From contig JBMZBW010000033.1 in the NCBI GenBank assembly GCA_049612785.1, positions 1 through 22,863 on the forward strand: a stretch of DNA of 22,863 nt. Reading direction: 5' to 3'. The notes beneath the pieces were generated by a model. That model was not told the origin of the DNA, ran no database searches, and saw only the letters and a program-made list of their open reading frames with translations. This document shows positions 7,353-15,271 of the stretch, piece by piece. The first letter of the stretch is position 1. Each line of letters begins with the position of its first letter. This DNA comes from UBA7985 sp049612785. Its GTDB lineage: Bacteria; Pseudomonadota; Alphaproteobacteria; UBA7985. The position numbers and the translations under genes were made by a program.

Positions 7353-9158
7353 GTGAGCATCGGCAACAAATTTGAAGTTCTCAAAGCGGTTTTTGGCTTT
7401 GATGCTTTCAGGTCGGGACAGGAGCCGATTGTTGACCGATTACTTGCAGGAAAAAACTCTCTCGCTGTGATGCCGACCGGCGCAGGAAAATCTCTGACCT
7501 ATCAGATACCAGCACTCGTCAAAGGCGGGTTAAGCGTGGTGGTGTCTCCTCTGGTTGCGCTGATGCAGGATCAGGTGGCGGCGTTGAAGCTTGCGGGGGT
7601 CAATGCTGCGACCATAAACTCAGCCCAGCCGCGCGAAGAAAACGTTCGGATCTGGCGTGCGGTCGCGGCGGGTGAGGTGCCAATCCTTTACCTCGCTCCC
7701 GAACGGCTGATGACCGAACGCATGATCGCGGCACTGCAGAAAATTGGCCTCAGCCTGATCGCCATTGATGAGGCGCACTGCATCAGCCAATGGGGTGCCA
7801 GTTTTCGACCGGAATACGATGCCCTGTCCCAGTTGCGCGAGGCCTTTCCCGGCATTCCAATCGCAGCCGTAACCGCAACTGCCGACGAGCCAACCCGACA
7901 AGACATCGTTAACAAGATCTTCGCCGGTCAAGCGGAGGTCTATGTCGCTGGCTTTGATCGTCCCAACATTCAATTGACGGTGCAACCCAAGCAGCGCGCC
8001 AAGGAACAGCTGCTCGATTTTCTCGGCCATCACCGGGGCAGCAGTGGCATTGTCTACGCCCTTTCCCGAAAAAGCAGCGAGGACTACGCCGCCTTTCTGG
8101 TCTCCAAAGGCTTCAACGCGCGGGCCTACCACGCCGGTCTTTCATCCGAAGAACGCGCAGAAACACAAGCGGCGTTCATGACAGAACCAGACTTGATCGT
8201 GTGCGCAACCATTGCTTTCGGAATGGGCATCGACAAAGCCGACGTTCGTTTTGTCTTCCATGCCGACCTACCGGGCTCGCTGGATGCCTATTATCAGGAA
8301 ATTGGACGGGCCGGACGGGATGGCGAACCCGCCATGGCCCATATGGTTTTTGGCGCGCAGGATATAAATCTGCGCCGGCGCTTTATCGATCAGGAGTTTG
8401 AGGATGATGAACGTCGACGGCGTGAACATGCGCGTTTGAGCGCGCTGGTTTCCTACTGTGAGGCACCGGACTGCAGACGCCAAACGCTTCTGGACTATTT
8501 CGGCGAGCCATCAACCCCATGCGGAAACTGTGACCTTTGCCTGGACACAACAGACAAGATCGACGGAACGGAACTCGCACGACTGGTTCTGCAGGCCGTT
8601 GATGCCACGGGTAATCGGTTTGGTGCGACCTATGTCATCGAGTTCCTGCTGGGCAAGGCGACCGACAAGCATACAAACAAGCGCCATGATACCCATGAGG
8701 CCTTTGGAACAGGCCAGAATCATCCGAAGACATTCTGGCAGGCGATCATTCGTCAAATGGTTGGCGGCGGTGTTTTAGAACGCGATGTCTCCGGTTTTGG
8801 GGGATTGTCGATCACCGCCAAAGGACAGACTTTGCTCGAAGGCAACGCCAGATTTGAATACCGAGGCAATCAGATGCCTAAACCTCGGTCAGAACGCGTT
8901 CGCCGTTCGACCCAAGACCAGGCGGCTTTGGCTGAGGTTTCTACCGACCTGCTACAAGCTCTGAAAAAGCGCAGGACCGCCCTAGCAGCCGAACGGGAGG
9001 TTCCGCCCTATGTCATTTTTTCCGATAAAACGCTTATCGATATGGCCGCCAAACGGCCAGCCACCCGGGACGAATTCTTGACGGTAAATGGCGTTGGCGA
9101 GGCAAAAGCCGATCAGTTCTGCGAGGCATTTCTTGCCGTCTTAACCTCATTTGACTAA
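7353..9158 (+). CDS. recQ: ATP-dependent DNA helicase RecQ
   Basis: A 601-residue superfamily 2 helicase that unwinds DNA 3' to 5' in recombination and replication-fork repair. In order: the F-G-F-D-A-F-R-S-G-Q-E motif 0; Walker A MPTGAGKS (Lys46); DEAH box (139-142) in I-D-E-A-H-C-I-S-Q-W-G; the T-A-T-A-D-E motif; motif VI Q-E-I-G-R-A-G-R-D-G; a zinc site with Cys374, Cys390, Cys393 and Cys396; a winged-helix region; and a C-terminal HRDC domain (F-S-D-K-T-L ... V-N-G-V-G-E-A-K). The GTG at 7353 is chosen because GGAG lies 10 nt upstream and the protein then begins near the usual family start. An in-frame ATG at 7278 would add 25 unconserved residues and has no clear ribosome site. It appears to be a single-gene unit, transcribed with its neighbours. 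Confidence 0.95.
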   Translation: MSIGNKFEVLKAVFGFDAFRSGQEPIVDRLLAGKNSLAVMPTGAGKSLTYQIPALVKGGLSVVVSPLVALMQDQVAALKLAGVNAATINSAQPREENVRIWRAVAAGEVPILYLAPERLMTERMIAALQKIGLSLIAIDEAHCISQWGASFRPEYDALSQLREAFPGIPIAAVTATADEPTRQDIVNKIFAGQAEVYVAGFDRPNIQLTVQPKQRAKEQLLDFLGHHRGSSGIVYALSRKSSEDYAAFLVSKGFNARAYHAGLSSEERAETQAAFMTEPDLIVCATIAFGMGIDKADVRFVFHADLPGSLDAYYQEIGRAGRDGEPAMAHMVFGAQDINLRRRFIDQEFEDDERRRREHARLSALVSYCEAPDCRRQTLLDYFGEPSTPCGNCDLCLDTTDKIDGTELARLVLQAVDATGNRFGATYVIEFLLGKATDKHTNKRHDTHEAFGTGQNHPKTFWQAIIRQMVGGGVLERDVSGFGGLSITAKGQTLLEGNARFEYRGNQMPKPRSERVRRSTQDQAALAEVSTDLLQALKKRRTALAAEREVPPYVIFSDKTLIDMAAKRPATRDEFLTVNGVGEAKADQFCEAFLAVLTSFD

Positions 9159-9397
9159 CCAAAACCCCTTCGCCACCTAGCGATTCAACCAGCGAATCAC
9201 TCCCCGGTTGCGCAAGAACCGCTTGATTTTTGTGCGCGAAAAGTACAATTCCGGCCACAAATTGAGTCTATCCCCACAAAAACAACGCCATTTTCCCGAA
9301 TGTGCGCATAATCTATTTTGTTTTTCGGGTAGTTTCATTAAACCAAAAGCTCATTCGGGGTGGTGCAGAGACACCATGACACAAGGGAGTTATCACG

Positions 9398-9694
9398 ATG
9401 TCAAAAACCGCTTTCACCGCATTGGTTTCCGCAGCCGCTAAAGAATCTGGCGTCGCTGAATCCCAAGCCAAAGCAACAATTGAAGCATTCCTGGGTGCGC
9501 TTCAGTCTGAACTGGTTTCCGGCAACGATGTTGCAGTCGGTTCCTTCGCCACCATCAAGTCGGAAGTTCGCGCTGCTCGCACGGGCCGCAATCCTTCCAC
9601 CGGTGCTACGATCAACATTCCTGAAAAGCGCGTCGCATCTTTCAAGCCTTCTACGGCTCTGAAAAATGCAATGGGCGAAGCTTCAACGAAGTAA
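9398..9694 (+). CDS. HU family DNA-binding protein
   Basis: 98 residues, slightly longer than the usual 90. HU proteins bend and compact DNA as dimers in the nucleoid. The family pattern is clear: N-terminal helices (TKTAF-like start, K-E-S-G-V-A-E-S-Q-A-K), then V-G-S-F-A-T-I, then the DNA-contacting arm R-A-A-R-T-G-R-N-P-S-T-G with the intercalating proline, and F-K-P-S-T-A-L-K at the end. GGGAGT precedes the ATG at a good distance. The 239-base gap from recQ has two weak short stems (9182-9198 and 9205-9221), the second followed after four bases by ATTTTT, which might end recQ transcription. Two hairpins follow the HU gene. HU rather than IHF is favoured, but the two are hard to separate by eye. 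Confidence 0.9.
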   Translation: MSKTAFTALVSAAAKESGVAESQAKATIEAFLGALQSELVSGNDVAVGSFATIKSEVRAARTGRNPSTGATINIPEKRVASFKPSTALKNAMGEASTK

Positions 9695-9704
9695 AATCGT
9701 TGTG

Positions 9705-9736
9705 CAGGTCGGCACTCAATCCTGAGTGATGACCTG
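9705..9736 (+). other. Hairpin after HU gene
   Basis: CAGGTC (9705-9710) pairs with GACCTG (9731-9736), enclosing a 3x3 internal loop and a second stem, ACTCA (9714-9718)/TGAGT (9723-9727), with a 4-nt loop. It begins 10 bases after the HU stop codon and has no T-run, so it may stabilise the 3' end of the mRNA rather than terminate it. Confidence 0.45.
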
Positions 9737-9760
9737 GGAACAGGATAATGTTCTCATTGG

Positions 9761-9802
9761 AGGCGCGTAGAGGCACAAAGTTCTGTCTCTCTCGCGCCTT
9801 TT
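9761..9802 (+). terminator. Rho-independent terminator downstream of HU
   Basis: AGGCGCG (9761-9767) pairs perfectly with CGCGCCT (9793-9799). Inner AGAG/CTCT pairing can extend the stem, and TTTT follows at 9799-9802. It separates HU from the siroheme/sulfite reductase operon that starts at 9885. Confidence 0.7.
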
Positions 9803-9884
9803 GTGATTTGAGGCTTATTTTTTCCCTCGTATTGTGATTTGGCAGGAAATTGGCACATTCGGATTGAGATTCTCCGAGGGTGCC

Positions 9885-10907
9885 ATGAAATCCTTTCCTT
9901 TATTCATCACAGTTGAGGCTCGCCCGCTTGTCGTTTTCGGCGGGGGCGAGGAAGCCGCTGCAAAACTGCGGTTACTGTTAAAAACGGAAGCGCAGGTGAT
10001 CGCCGTCGCTTCTGCGTTTGAAGCGGCTGTGGCCAACCTGCAGGGCGTGACGCTGGTTCGCCAGAACCCGCTTTGTTACTCTCTCCCGCCAGCTACCCCC
10101 TTCGCTTATGCAGCAACCGGTGACGAGCAACTCGACGCTGATCTGGCCCGGCTTACGCGTGCGTCGGGTGTTCTCGTATGCGCCGCGGATCAACCCGCTG
10201 TGTCAGATTTTTCTACGCCAGCGATTGTTGACCGGGACCCGGTTGTGGTGGCGATTGGAACCGAGGGAACAGCACCCGTGCTGGCGCGGGCGATCAAGGC
10301 GCAAATCGAGTTCATCCTTGAGCCTGGCATGGGCCTGATTGCCAAAACAGCTGCAGGCCTGCGAGCCCGTGTGGCCAGCGCTCTGAAACCCGGCCAGCCC
10401 CGCCGTGATTTCTGGCGCAACTATTTCAGCATTTCTCGCACCGAGCGCTTGAGCACGCCTGAAGCTTTACAAGCCCTTGGCGAAGATTTGCTCAACGGCG
10501 TGAACCACAATCGCACCTCTGGCAGTCTGACCATTGTCGGAACAGGAACCGGCGAGGCCGATCTCCTGACCATCGCCGGCCACCGGGCGCTGGATCAAGC
10601 TGGCGTTGTTCTGCATGACCCTTTGGTGTCCCGTGGCATTCTCGAACTTGCGCGCCGAGAGGCGACGACACAGGCGCTTGAGCTGGGTGCCTGCGCTGAA
10701 ATTGTGAGCCATGTCGCAGCGGGTCAGCAAGTCGTTCGTCTTGTCGCTGGCAGCGGTGATCTCGCACGCGAAGAACTCCTTGCGGTTCAGGCGGCTGGTC
10801 TGCCTGTCCGATTTATTCCCGGTTTGGGCACCGACCCGACACCCCTCTCCCGCGCTCCGGCAAAGTCACGGGCGCTTCCTTCTGTTTTCTCTCGAAAGGC
10901 TGCTTGA
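9885..10907 (+). CDS. cysG: Siroheme synthase, dehydrogenase half plus truncated methyltransferase half
   Basis: 340 residues from the ATG at 9885, which has GAGGG just upstream; an in-frame ATG at 9834 would add 17 residues and looks less likely. The N-terminal part has V-V-F-G-G-G-E-E-A-A-A-K (dinucleotide binding), A-D-Q-P with the Asp expected for precorrin-2 oxidation and iron insertion, and I-V-D-R-D-P-V-V-V-A-I-G-T-E-G-T-A-P-V-L-A-R. From about residue 216 a uroporphyrinogen-III methyltransferase start is visible (L-T-I-V-G-T-G-T-G-E-A-D-L-L-T). It stops after roughly 110 residues instead of about 245, and the R-L-K-G-G-D-P loop is replaced by R-L-V-A-G-S-G-D-L. Precorrin-2 to siroheme conversion is therefore likely, whereas SAM-dependent methylation probably comes from a separate CobA. 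It is the first gene of the sulfite reductase operon; its stop lies 2 nt before the next ATG. Confidence 0.88.
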   Translation: MKSFPLFITVEARPLVVFGGGEEAAAKLRLLLKTEAQVIAVASAFEAAVANLQGVTLVRQNPLCYSLPPATPFAYAATGDEQLDADLARLTRASGVLVCAADQPAVSDFSTPAIVDRDPVVVAIGTEGTAPVLARAIKAQIEFILEPGMGLIAKTAAGLRARVASALKPGQPRRDFWRNYFSISRTERLSTPEALQALGEDLLNGVNHNRTSGSLTIVGTGTGEADLLTIAGHRALDQAGVVLHDPLVSRGILELARREATTQALELGACAEIVSHVAAGQQVVRLVAGSGDLAREELLAVQAAGLPVRFIPGLGTDPTPLSRAPAKSRALPSVFSRKAA

Positions 10908-10909
10908 TC

Positions 10910-11212
10910 ATGGCTGCTGCATTGACCACCAAAGCAATCCTCACGGCAAACGATGTCCGCAACGGCGATATTGTTTTCTGGACGGCTACTAAGAGCTGGT
11001 CCACCTCCATTGACGATGCCCTGATTGGCTATGGCAAGGATGAGACAGACCAACTCACGGTAGCCGGAGAAACAGAGGAGGCAGCAAACAAGGTTGTTGG
11101 CGCTTATCTCGTGGCCCTAAGGCCCGACGAAAACACAGACCGCATTCCGGTGAAGATGCGCGAAATCCGCCGCCTCGCCGGACCCAGTATTGAATTCGCG
11201 CAAGCCGCTTAG
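10910..11212 (+). CDS. DUF2849 domain protein
   Basis: A 100-residue soluble protein beginning MAAALTTKAILTANDVRNGD, with the D-V-x-N-G-D-I-V-F-W start and a C-terminal I-P-V-K-M-R-E-I-R-R-L-A-G-P-S segment seen in DUF2849 proteins. These sit almost always between siroheme synthase and sulfite reductase genes in alphaproteobacteria. Their biochemical role is unknown to me; the constant context suggests help in CysI assembly or siroheme delivery, which is inference. The ATG at 10910 is 2 nt after the cysG stop, with GAAAGG about 10 nt upstream, so translation is probably coupled. The cysI gene follows after 11 nt. Confidence 0.85.
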   Translation: MAAALTTKAILTANDVRNGDIVFWTATKSWSTSIDDALIGYGKDETDQLTVAGETEEAANKVVGAYLVALRPDENTDRIPVKMREIRRLAGPSIEFAQAA

Positions 11213-11223
11213 GAACCCTGCCC

Positions 11224-12873
11224 ATGTATCGTTATGACGAACACGATCAGTCGTTTGTCGAAGCTCGTGCCCGCGAATTTCGCAATCAGGTCGACCGACG
11301 CCTCGCCGGACAGCTGACGGAGGATGAATTCAAACCCCTTCGGCTGCAAAACGGTCTGTATCTGCAGCTGCATGCCTACATGCTTCGGGTTGCCATTCCT
11401 TATGGTGAACTCAACAGCACACAGCTGCGCAAGCTGGCCTATATCGCTGATACGTACGACAAGGGCTACGGGCACTTTACCACCCGCCAGAATATTCAGT
11501 TCAACTGGCCCAAACTGGTGGATACCCCGGACATTCTGGATCATCTCGCTGAGGTACAGATGCACGCGATCCAGACCTCGGGGAACTGTATCCGCAATGT
11601 GACCTCTGACCCGTTTGCCGGTGTCGCCGCCGATGAGTTCATTGATCCCCGACCGATCTCTGAGCTCATGCGGCAGTGGTCCATGTTGCACCCGGAGTTC
11701 GCCTTCCTGCCGCGCAAGTTCAAATTCGCCGTGACAGGCGCAGCGGATGACCGCGCAGCCATCAAGTTTCATGATATCGGGATCTGGGCCAAGGTTGATG
11801 ACGACGGCCATCCGGTCTTTGATGTCTATGTCGGTGGTGGACAGGGCCGGACGCCTCGCGTCGCGAAGCTGTTCGAAAGTGCGGTTTCTCTCGTTGAGCT
11901 TATGCCGTTGTTGGACGCCATGCTGCGTGTCTACAACCTGCATGGCCGTCGGGATAACAAGTACAAGGCGCGGATCAAAATCCTGGTCGAAGAACTGGGT
12001 CTGGAGAACTACCGCGACGAAGTCCGCGCGGAACTGGCCGGGATCGATCGCGCACCTTTTGCAACGGTGGAAGCCGAATACGAGCGCATCAAGAATGCCT
12101 TCGAAGAAGGGACCCCCGGTATGGCACCGGCGGAGCCGATAGACGTCAAGACCGCCCCGGCAAACCTTAAAGGCTGGATCGAAAAGAACGTTGCAGCGCA
12201 CCGCGTTCCCGGCTGGGCCATTGCGCAGATTTCGGTCAAGCCAAAGGGCGGTATTCCCGGCGACGTCACGGGCGAGCAAATGCGCGCTCTGGCGGATTTG
12301 GCGGATCAGTATTCACAGGGTGAGCTGCGGATTACACATCGGCAGAACGTCGTATTCCCCTACGTCAAAGCCACCGATCTGGCAGCGCTTTACGACGGCT
12401 TGGCCGCTGTTGGGCTGGGCGAAGACAATATCGGCGAAGCCTCTGACATCATCGCTTGTCCGGGTCTGGATTACTGCGCACTGGCAACCGCACGATCGAT
12501 CCCAGTCGCTCAGGAGCTTTCGACCATGCTGCGCGAGCGAGAGGCTCAAGACGATCTGGGGCAGATTTCGCTCAATATCTCCGGCTGTATCAACGCTTGC
12601 GGCCATCATCATGCGGCGAACATCGGCATATTGGGGCTGAACAAGGCGGAGAAGGAAAGCTACCAAATCACTCTGGGCGGTCGCTCGGATGAACATGCGG
12701 CTGTCGGCGATATTCTCGGCCCTGGCTTTGCGCAAGCAGACGTGCCGGGCGCGGTTTCCAAGATCATCGACACCTATCTCAGTCTGCGCACCGGCGCGGG
12801 GGAGCGGTTCCCTGATACGTACGCCCGTGTGGGTAAAGAGCCATTCAAGGAGGCCGTCTATGTGGGTGCTTAA
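11224..12873 (+). CDS. cysI: Assimilatory sulfite reductase hemoprotein
   Basis: A 549-residue sulfite/nitrite reductase family protein that reduces sulfite to sulfide with six electrons, using siroheme and a 4Fe-4S cluster in the cytoplasm. Cluster and siroheme ligands are present as Cys412-x5-Cys418 (C-P-G-L-D-Y-C) and Cys455-x3-Cys459 (S-G-C-I-N-A-C-G-H-H). Other landmarks are T-R-Q-N-I-Q-F-N-W early on, N-V-T-S-D-P-F-A-G, and T-H-R-Q-N-V-V-F-P in the second half, reflecting the two-fold repeated ferrite-reductase fold. The length is normal. With siroheme synthase and ferredoxin reductase as partners, sulfite rather than nitrite is the expected substrate. AGGA lies about 11 nt before the ATG. 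The end overlaps the next gene by 14 nt, and the AAGGAGG ribosome site of that gene lies inside cysI. Confidence 0.93.
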   Translation: MYRYDEHDQSFVEARAREFRNQVDRRLAGQLTEDEFKPLRLQNGLYLQLHAYMLRVAIPYGELNSTQLRKLAYIADTYDKGYGHFTTRQNIQFNWPKLVDTPDILDHLAEVQMHAIQTSGNCIRNVTSDPFAGVAADEFIDPRPISELMRQWSMLHPEFAFLPRKFKFAVTGAADDRAAIKFHDIGIWAKVDDDGHPVFDVYVGGGQGRTPRVAKLFESAVSLVELMPLLDAMLRVYNLHGRRDNKYKARIKILVEELGLENYRDEVRAELAGIDRAPFATVEAEYERIKNAFEEGTPGMAPAEPIDVKTAPANLKGWIEKNVAAHRVPGWAIAQISVKPKGGIPGDVTGEQMRALADLADQYSQGELRITHRQNVVFPYVKATDLAALYDGLAAVGLGEDNIGEASDIIACPGLDYCALATARSIPVAQELSTMLREREAQDDLGQISLNISGCINACGHHHAANIGILGLNKAEKESYQITLGGRSDEHAAVGDILGPGFAQADVPGAVSKIIDTYLSLRTGAGERFPDTYARVGKEPFKEAVYVGA

Positions 12874-13681
12874 GGAACAGGGCGCGCGTTTTGAACACCT
12901 GGCCGATAGCAGCGAGGCCGCAGCCGGTTTGCGGGTTGATGCCGGCGAGCCTTGCCTCGACGAACAAGCCTTTGCCAACGAAGGCAACTGCGTCACGCTG
13001 AACTTTCCCAGCTCCCACGATGGCCGCGGCTTTTCCTTTGCCAAGCGGGTGCGGCGGGAGCGTGGGGAAGGCGTACGGATCATTGCAACGGGCAACCTGA
13101 TCCCCGACCAGGCACGCATGGCCTTCCAATGCGGGTTTTCGGAAATCCATCTGACGGACGATCTTGTCAGCCGTCACGGTGAATCCGCTTGGCGGGCCGC
13201 AACCGACGTTGCACCCGACGCGCTCTACACCAAGTCAGGTAAGGCACCCTCTATCTGGGACGCGAGGCATCAGCACCGAGTGAAAATCAAATCTTTAACC
13301 GCTGCCGAAGCCCACGAGGAACTTCAGCAATCGCCCAAGGCTGTGCTGCTCGACGTTCGCACCTCCGCCGAATGGCAGTTCGTGGGCCGACCCAGCTTTG
13401 AACGCAGCGTTGGTATCCAGTGGCAGACCTTTCCCTACGGCTCCCAAAACCCCAACTTCGTCGATGAAGTCGCCGATGCTGGACTGACACAGGAAACACC
13501 GATTTTCGTGCTATGTCGGTCTGGTGTGCGGTCGCTGGCTGCGGCAGAAGCATTGAAGGAAGCGGGCTACAAGGACCTGACCAACGTGTCCGACGGTTTT
13601 GAAGGCGCGAAAAACGCGTCGGGCCGTCGTGGTATACTCAACGGCTGGAAAGCGGCTCAACTGCCGTGGAACCAAGACTAA
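12860..13681 (+). CDS. DUF934-rhodanese fusion protein
   Basis: 273 residues from the ATG at 12860, which has AAGGAGG at 12847-12853; the longer upstream frame inside cysI is a shadow. Residues about 1-125 are DUF934: V-T-L-N-F-P-S-S-H-D-G-R-G-F-S-F-A-K then I-P-D-Q-A-R-M-A-F-Q-C-G-F-S-E. DUF934 is a small domain found next to sulfite reductase and thought to take part in sulfur assimilation. Residues about 145-273 are a rhodanese sulfurtransferase domain: L-L-D-V-R-T-S-A-E-W, then the active-site loop L-C-R-S-G-V-R-S with catalytic Cys219, then a C-terminal G-I-L-N-G-W-K-A-A-Q-L-P-W. Such domains move sulfane sulfur, for example from thiosulfate or persulfides, and can release sulfite. The fusion with DUF934 places that chemistry directly beside sulfite reductase; the in vivo donor is unknown. 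Fpr follows after 15 nt. Confidence 0.85.
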   Translation: MWVLKEQGARFEHLADSSEAAAGLRVDAGEPCLDEQAFANEGNCVTLNFPSSHDGRGFSFAKRVRRERGEGVRIIATGNLIPDQARMAFQCGFSEIHLTDDLVSRHGESAWRAATDVAPDALYTKSGKAPSIWDARHQHRVKIKSLTAAEAHEELQQSPKAVLLDVRTSAEWQFVGRPSFERSVGIQWQTFPYGSQNPNFVDEVADAGLTQETPIFVLCRSGVRSLAAAEALKEAGYKDLTNVSDGFEGAKNASGRRGILNGWKAAQLPWNQD

Positions 13682-13696
13682 GGACCGAACCACACC

Positions 13697-14464
13697 ATGT
13701 TCGAACAAACCGTACTCGAAACCCAGCACTACACCGACCGGCTGTTTCGTTTCCGCATGACCCGGCCACAGAACTTCCGGTTCCGCTCGGGCGAATTCGT
13801 GATGATTGGCCTGCCCGGAGAGAACGGGAAGCCGTTGCTGCGCGCCTATTCCATCGCTTCACCCGCGTGGGATGACAATCTGGAGTTTTTCTCCATCAAG
13901 GTTCCGGATGGTCCGCTGACCTCGCGCCTGCAGAACATCGGCGAGGGCGACACGGTTATTCTGGGCAAGAAGTCGACGGGCACGCTGGTTCTCGACGCGC
14001 TCAAGCCCGGAAAGACGCTGTATCTGCTGTCCACGGGGACCGGCATCGCGCCGTTTGCTTCGTTGATCCGTGAGCCGGAGACGTTTGAGCGGTTTGAAAA
14101 GGTCGTGCTGTGCCACACCACGCGGGAGATTTCCGAGCTGCAGTACGGCATCGACCTGATGAATGAAATCCGCAGTGACGAGATGCTGTCTGAAGTCGTG
14201 GGCGACAAGCTGGTGCACTTTACATCCGTCACGCGGGAAGATTACCCCATCACCGGGCGCATCACGCATCTGATCGAAGACGGTACCGTCTTCCGTGAAA
14301 TCGGCGAGAGCGAAGGCTTTGACCCCGAAACCGACCGCGTGATGATCTGTGGCTCCATGGAGATGCTGCGCGATTGCGCGGACCTGTGCGAGGCTGCGGG
14401 ACTGGTCGAAGGCTCCAACAACCAGCCCGGCGACTACGTCATCGAAAAGGCGTTTGCGGACTAA
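13697..14464 (+). CDS. fpr: Ferredoxin-NADP reductase
   Basis: A 255-residue FAD flavoprotein that passes electrons from NADPH to ferredoxin or flavodoxin, here most likely to feed CysI. FAD binding is shown by R-A-Y-S-I-A-S-P (49-56) and by I-K-V-P-D-G-P-L-T-S. NADP binding is shown by S-T-G-T-G-I-A-P-F and by M-I-C-G-S-M-E-M. The C-terminus Y-V-I-E-K-A-F-A-D is the bacterial-type Fpr ending. It follows the DUF934-rhodanese gene by 15 nt with AAGGA upstream and is the last gene of the operon. The convergent dehydrogenase gene ends only 6 nt away. The same reductase could also serve the P450, but nothing shows that. Confidence 0.92.
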   Translation: MFEQTVLETQHYTDRLFRFRMTRPQNFRFRSGEFVMIGLPGENGKPLLRAYSIASPAWDDNLEFFSIKVPDGPLTSRLQNIGEGDTVILGKKSTGTLVLDALKPGKTLYLLSTGTGIAPFASLIREPETFERFEKVVLCHTTREISELQYGIDLMNEIRSDEMLSEVVGDKLVHFTSVTREDYPITGRITHLIEDGTVFREIGESEGFDPETDRVMICGSMEMLRDCADLCEAAGLVEGSNNQPGDYVIEKAFAD

Positions 14465-14470
14465 GCGCGC

Positions 14471-15229
14471 CTAGTCGATCAGGCCGGCTTCGCGTCGGCC
14501 TTCTTCGGTTTTCAAGGAAAAATCGGTGCCTGCGTGCGCCTTTGCGCCATCGGTGCAGAGGTAGGCGATGGCGCGCCCGGCCCACTCGGGTGGGATGTGA
14601 TCGGACCACTCGAGCTGGGCGATGGGGTTCATGGCGGATTTTTTGATCACCACCTGCATGTCCGTCGCCACCGTGCCGGGCGATAACCCCACAACCGTAA
14701 TCCCCAGCGGCCCCCATTCCTTGTGCCCGCTGCGGGTCAGGCTGAGTACAGCGGCTTTGGTCGCGCAGTAATGACTCCACCCTTCCAGCGCGTTCAGCGC
14801 CGCGCCGGAGGAGATGTTGATAATGGTCCCGCTGCTGGCCTTTAGCGGCTCGAAAGCAGCGTGCATGCCATTGTAGACGCCCATGAGGTTGATCTCGACC
14901 ACCTTGGCCCAGGCCGTGGGGTCTGAGTCCTCCAGCCGCGCCACGGGATCGATGACACCAGCGTTGTTGACCACCATGTCCAAGCCACCAAAAGTCGATA
15001 CAGCCTGATCCACAGCATCTTTCACCGCGCTGTAGTCACACACATCGCCCGTGATCGCCAGAACGCGCGTGTCACCCAACTTGGCCGACAGCGCCGCCAG
15101 AGCCTCCTGCCCGCGCGCCATCAACACCACATTGGCCCCTAGCCCATGCAGGACCTCAGCCGCTGCCGCGCCTATGCCTTTAGACGCGCCGGTGATGAGG
15201 ACGGTTTGATTTGCTAAATCGATGGTCAT
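14471..15229 (-). CDS. Short-chain dehydrogenase/reductase
   Basis: A 252-residue classical SDR. The Rossmann motif T-G-A-S-K-G-I-G is at 13-20, N-N-A-G at 88-91, the catalytic Asn at 114, Ser at 140/141, and Y154-x3-K158 (Y-C-A-T-K). S-P-G-T-V-A-T-D-M follows the active site, as in typical family members. The Arg after the second beta strand (M-A-R-G) leans toward NADP. The substrate cannot be assigned. The ATG has GGAGCC upstream, and the gene starts 42 nt after sdhB on the same strand, so it may be read from the sdh transcript without being part of complex II. It converges on fpr with a 6-nt gap. Confidence 0.9.
   Translation of the reverse strand: MTIDLANQTVLITGASKGIGAAAAEVLHGLGANVVLMARGQEALAALSAKLGDTRVLAITGDVCDYSAVKDAVDQAVSTFGGLDMVVNNAGVIDPVARLEDSDPTAWAKVVEINLMGVYNGMHAAFEPLKASSGTIINISSGAALNALEGWSHYCATKAAVLSLTRSGHKEWGPLGITVVGLSPGTVATDMQVVIKKSAMNPIAQLEWSDHIPPEWAGRAIAYLCTDGAKAHAGTDFSLKTEEGRREAGLID
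14481..14510 (+). terminator. Possible terminator of the cys operon inside the SDR gene
   Basis: On the plus strand AGGCCG (14481-14486) pairs with CGGCCT (14496-14501), followed by TCTTCGGTTTT. It begins 17 bases after the fpr stop, in the antisense of the last codons of the dehydrogenase gene. The T-rich part is interrupted, so the call is tentative. Confidence 0.3.
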
Positions 15230-15271
15230 GGGGTGGCTCCAGAAGGGTACAAACGGAGCGACAGCTTAATG

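Noticed and set aside
10700..11212. A frameshift in cysG explaining the short methyltransferase half
   Set aside because: The DUF2849 gene starts 2 nt after the stop and fills the following sequence, so no displaced methyltransferase frame remains.
11209..12279. 356-codon minus-strand open frame
   Set aside because: It is the antisense shadow of cysI, which has its full set of cluster cysteines.
12313..13119. 268-codon minus-strand open frame
   Set aside because: It is antisense to the end of cysI and the DUF934 domain, with no family signal.
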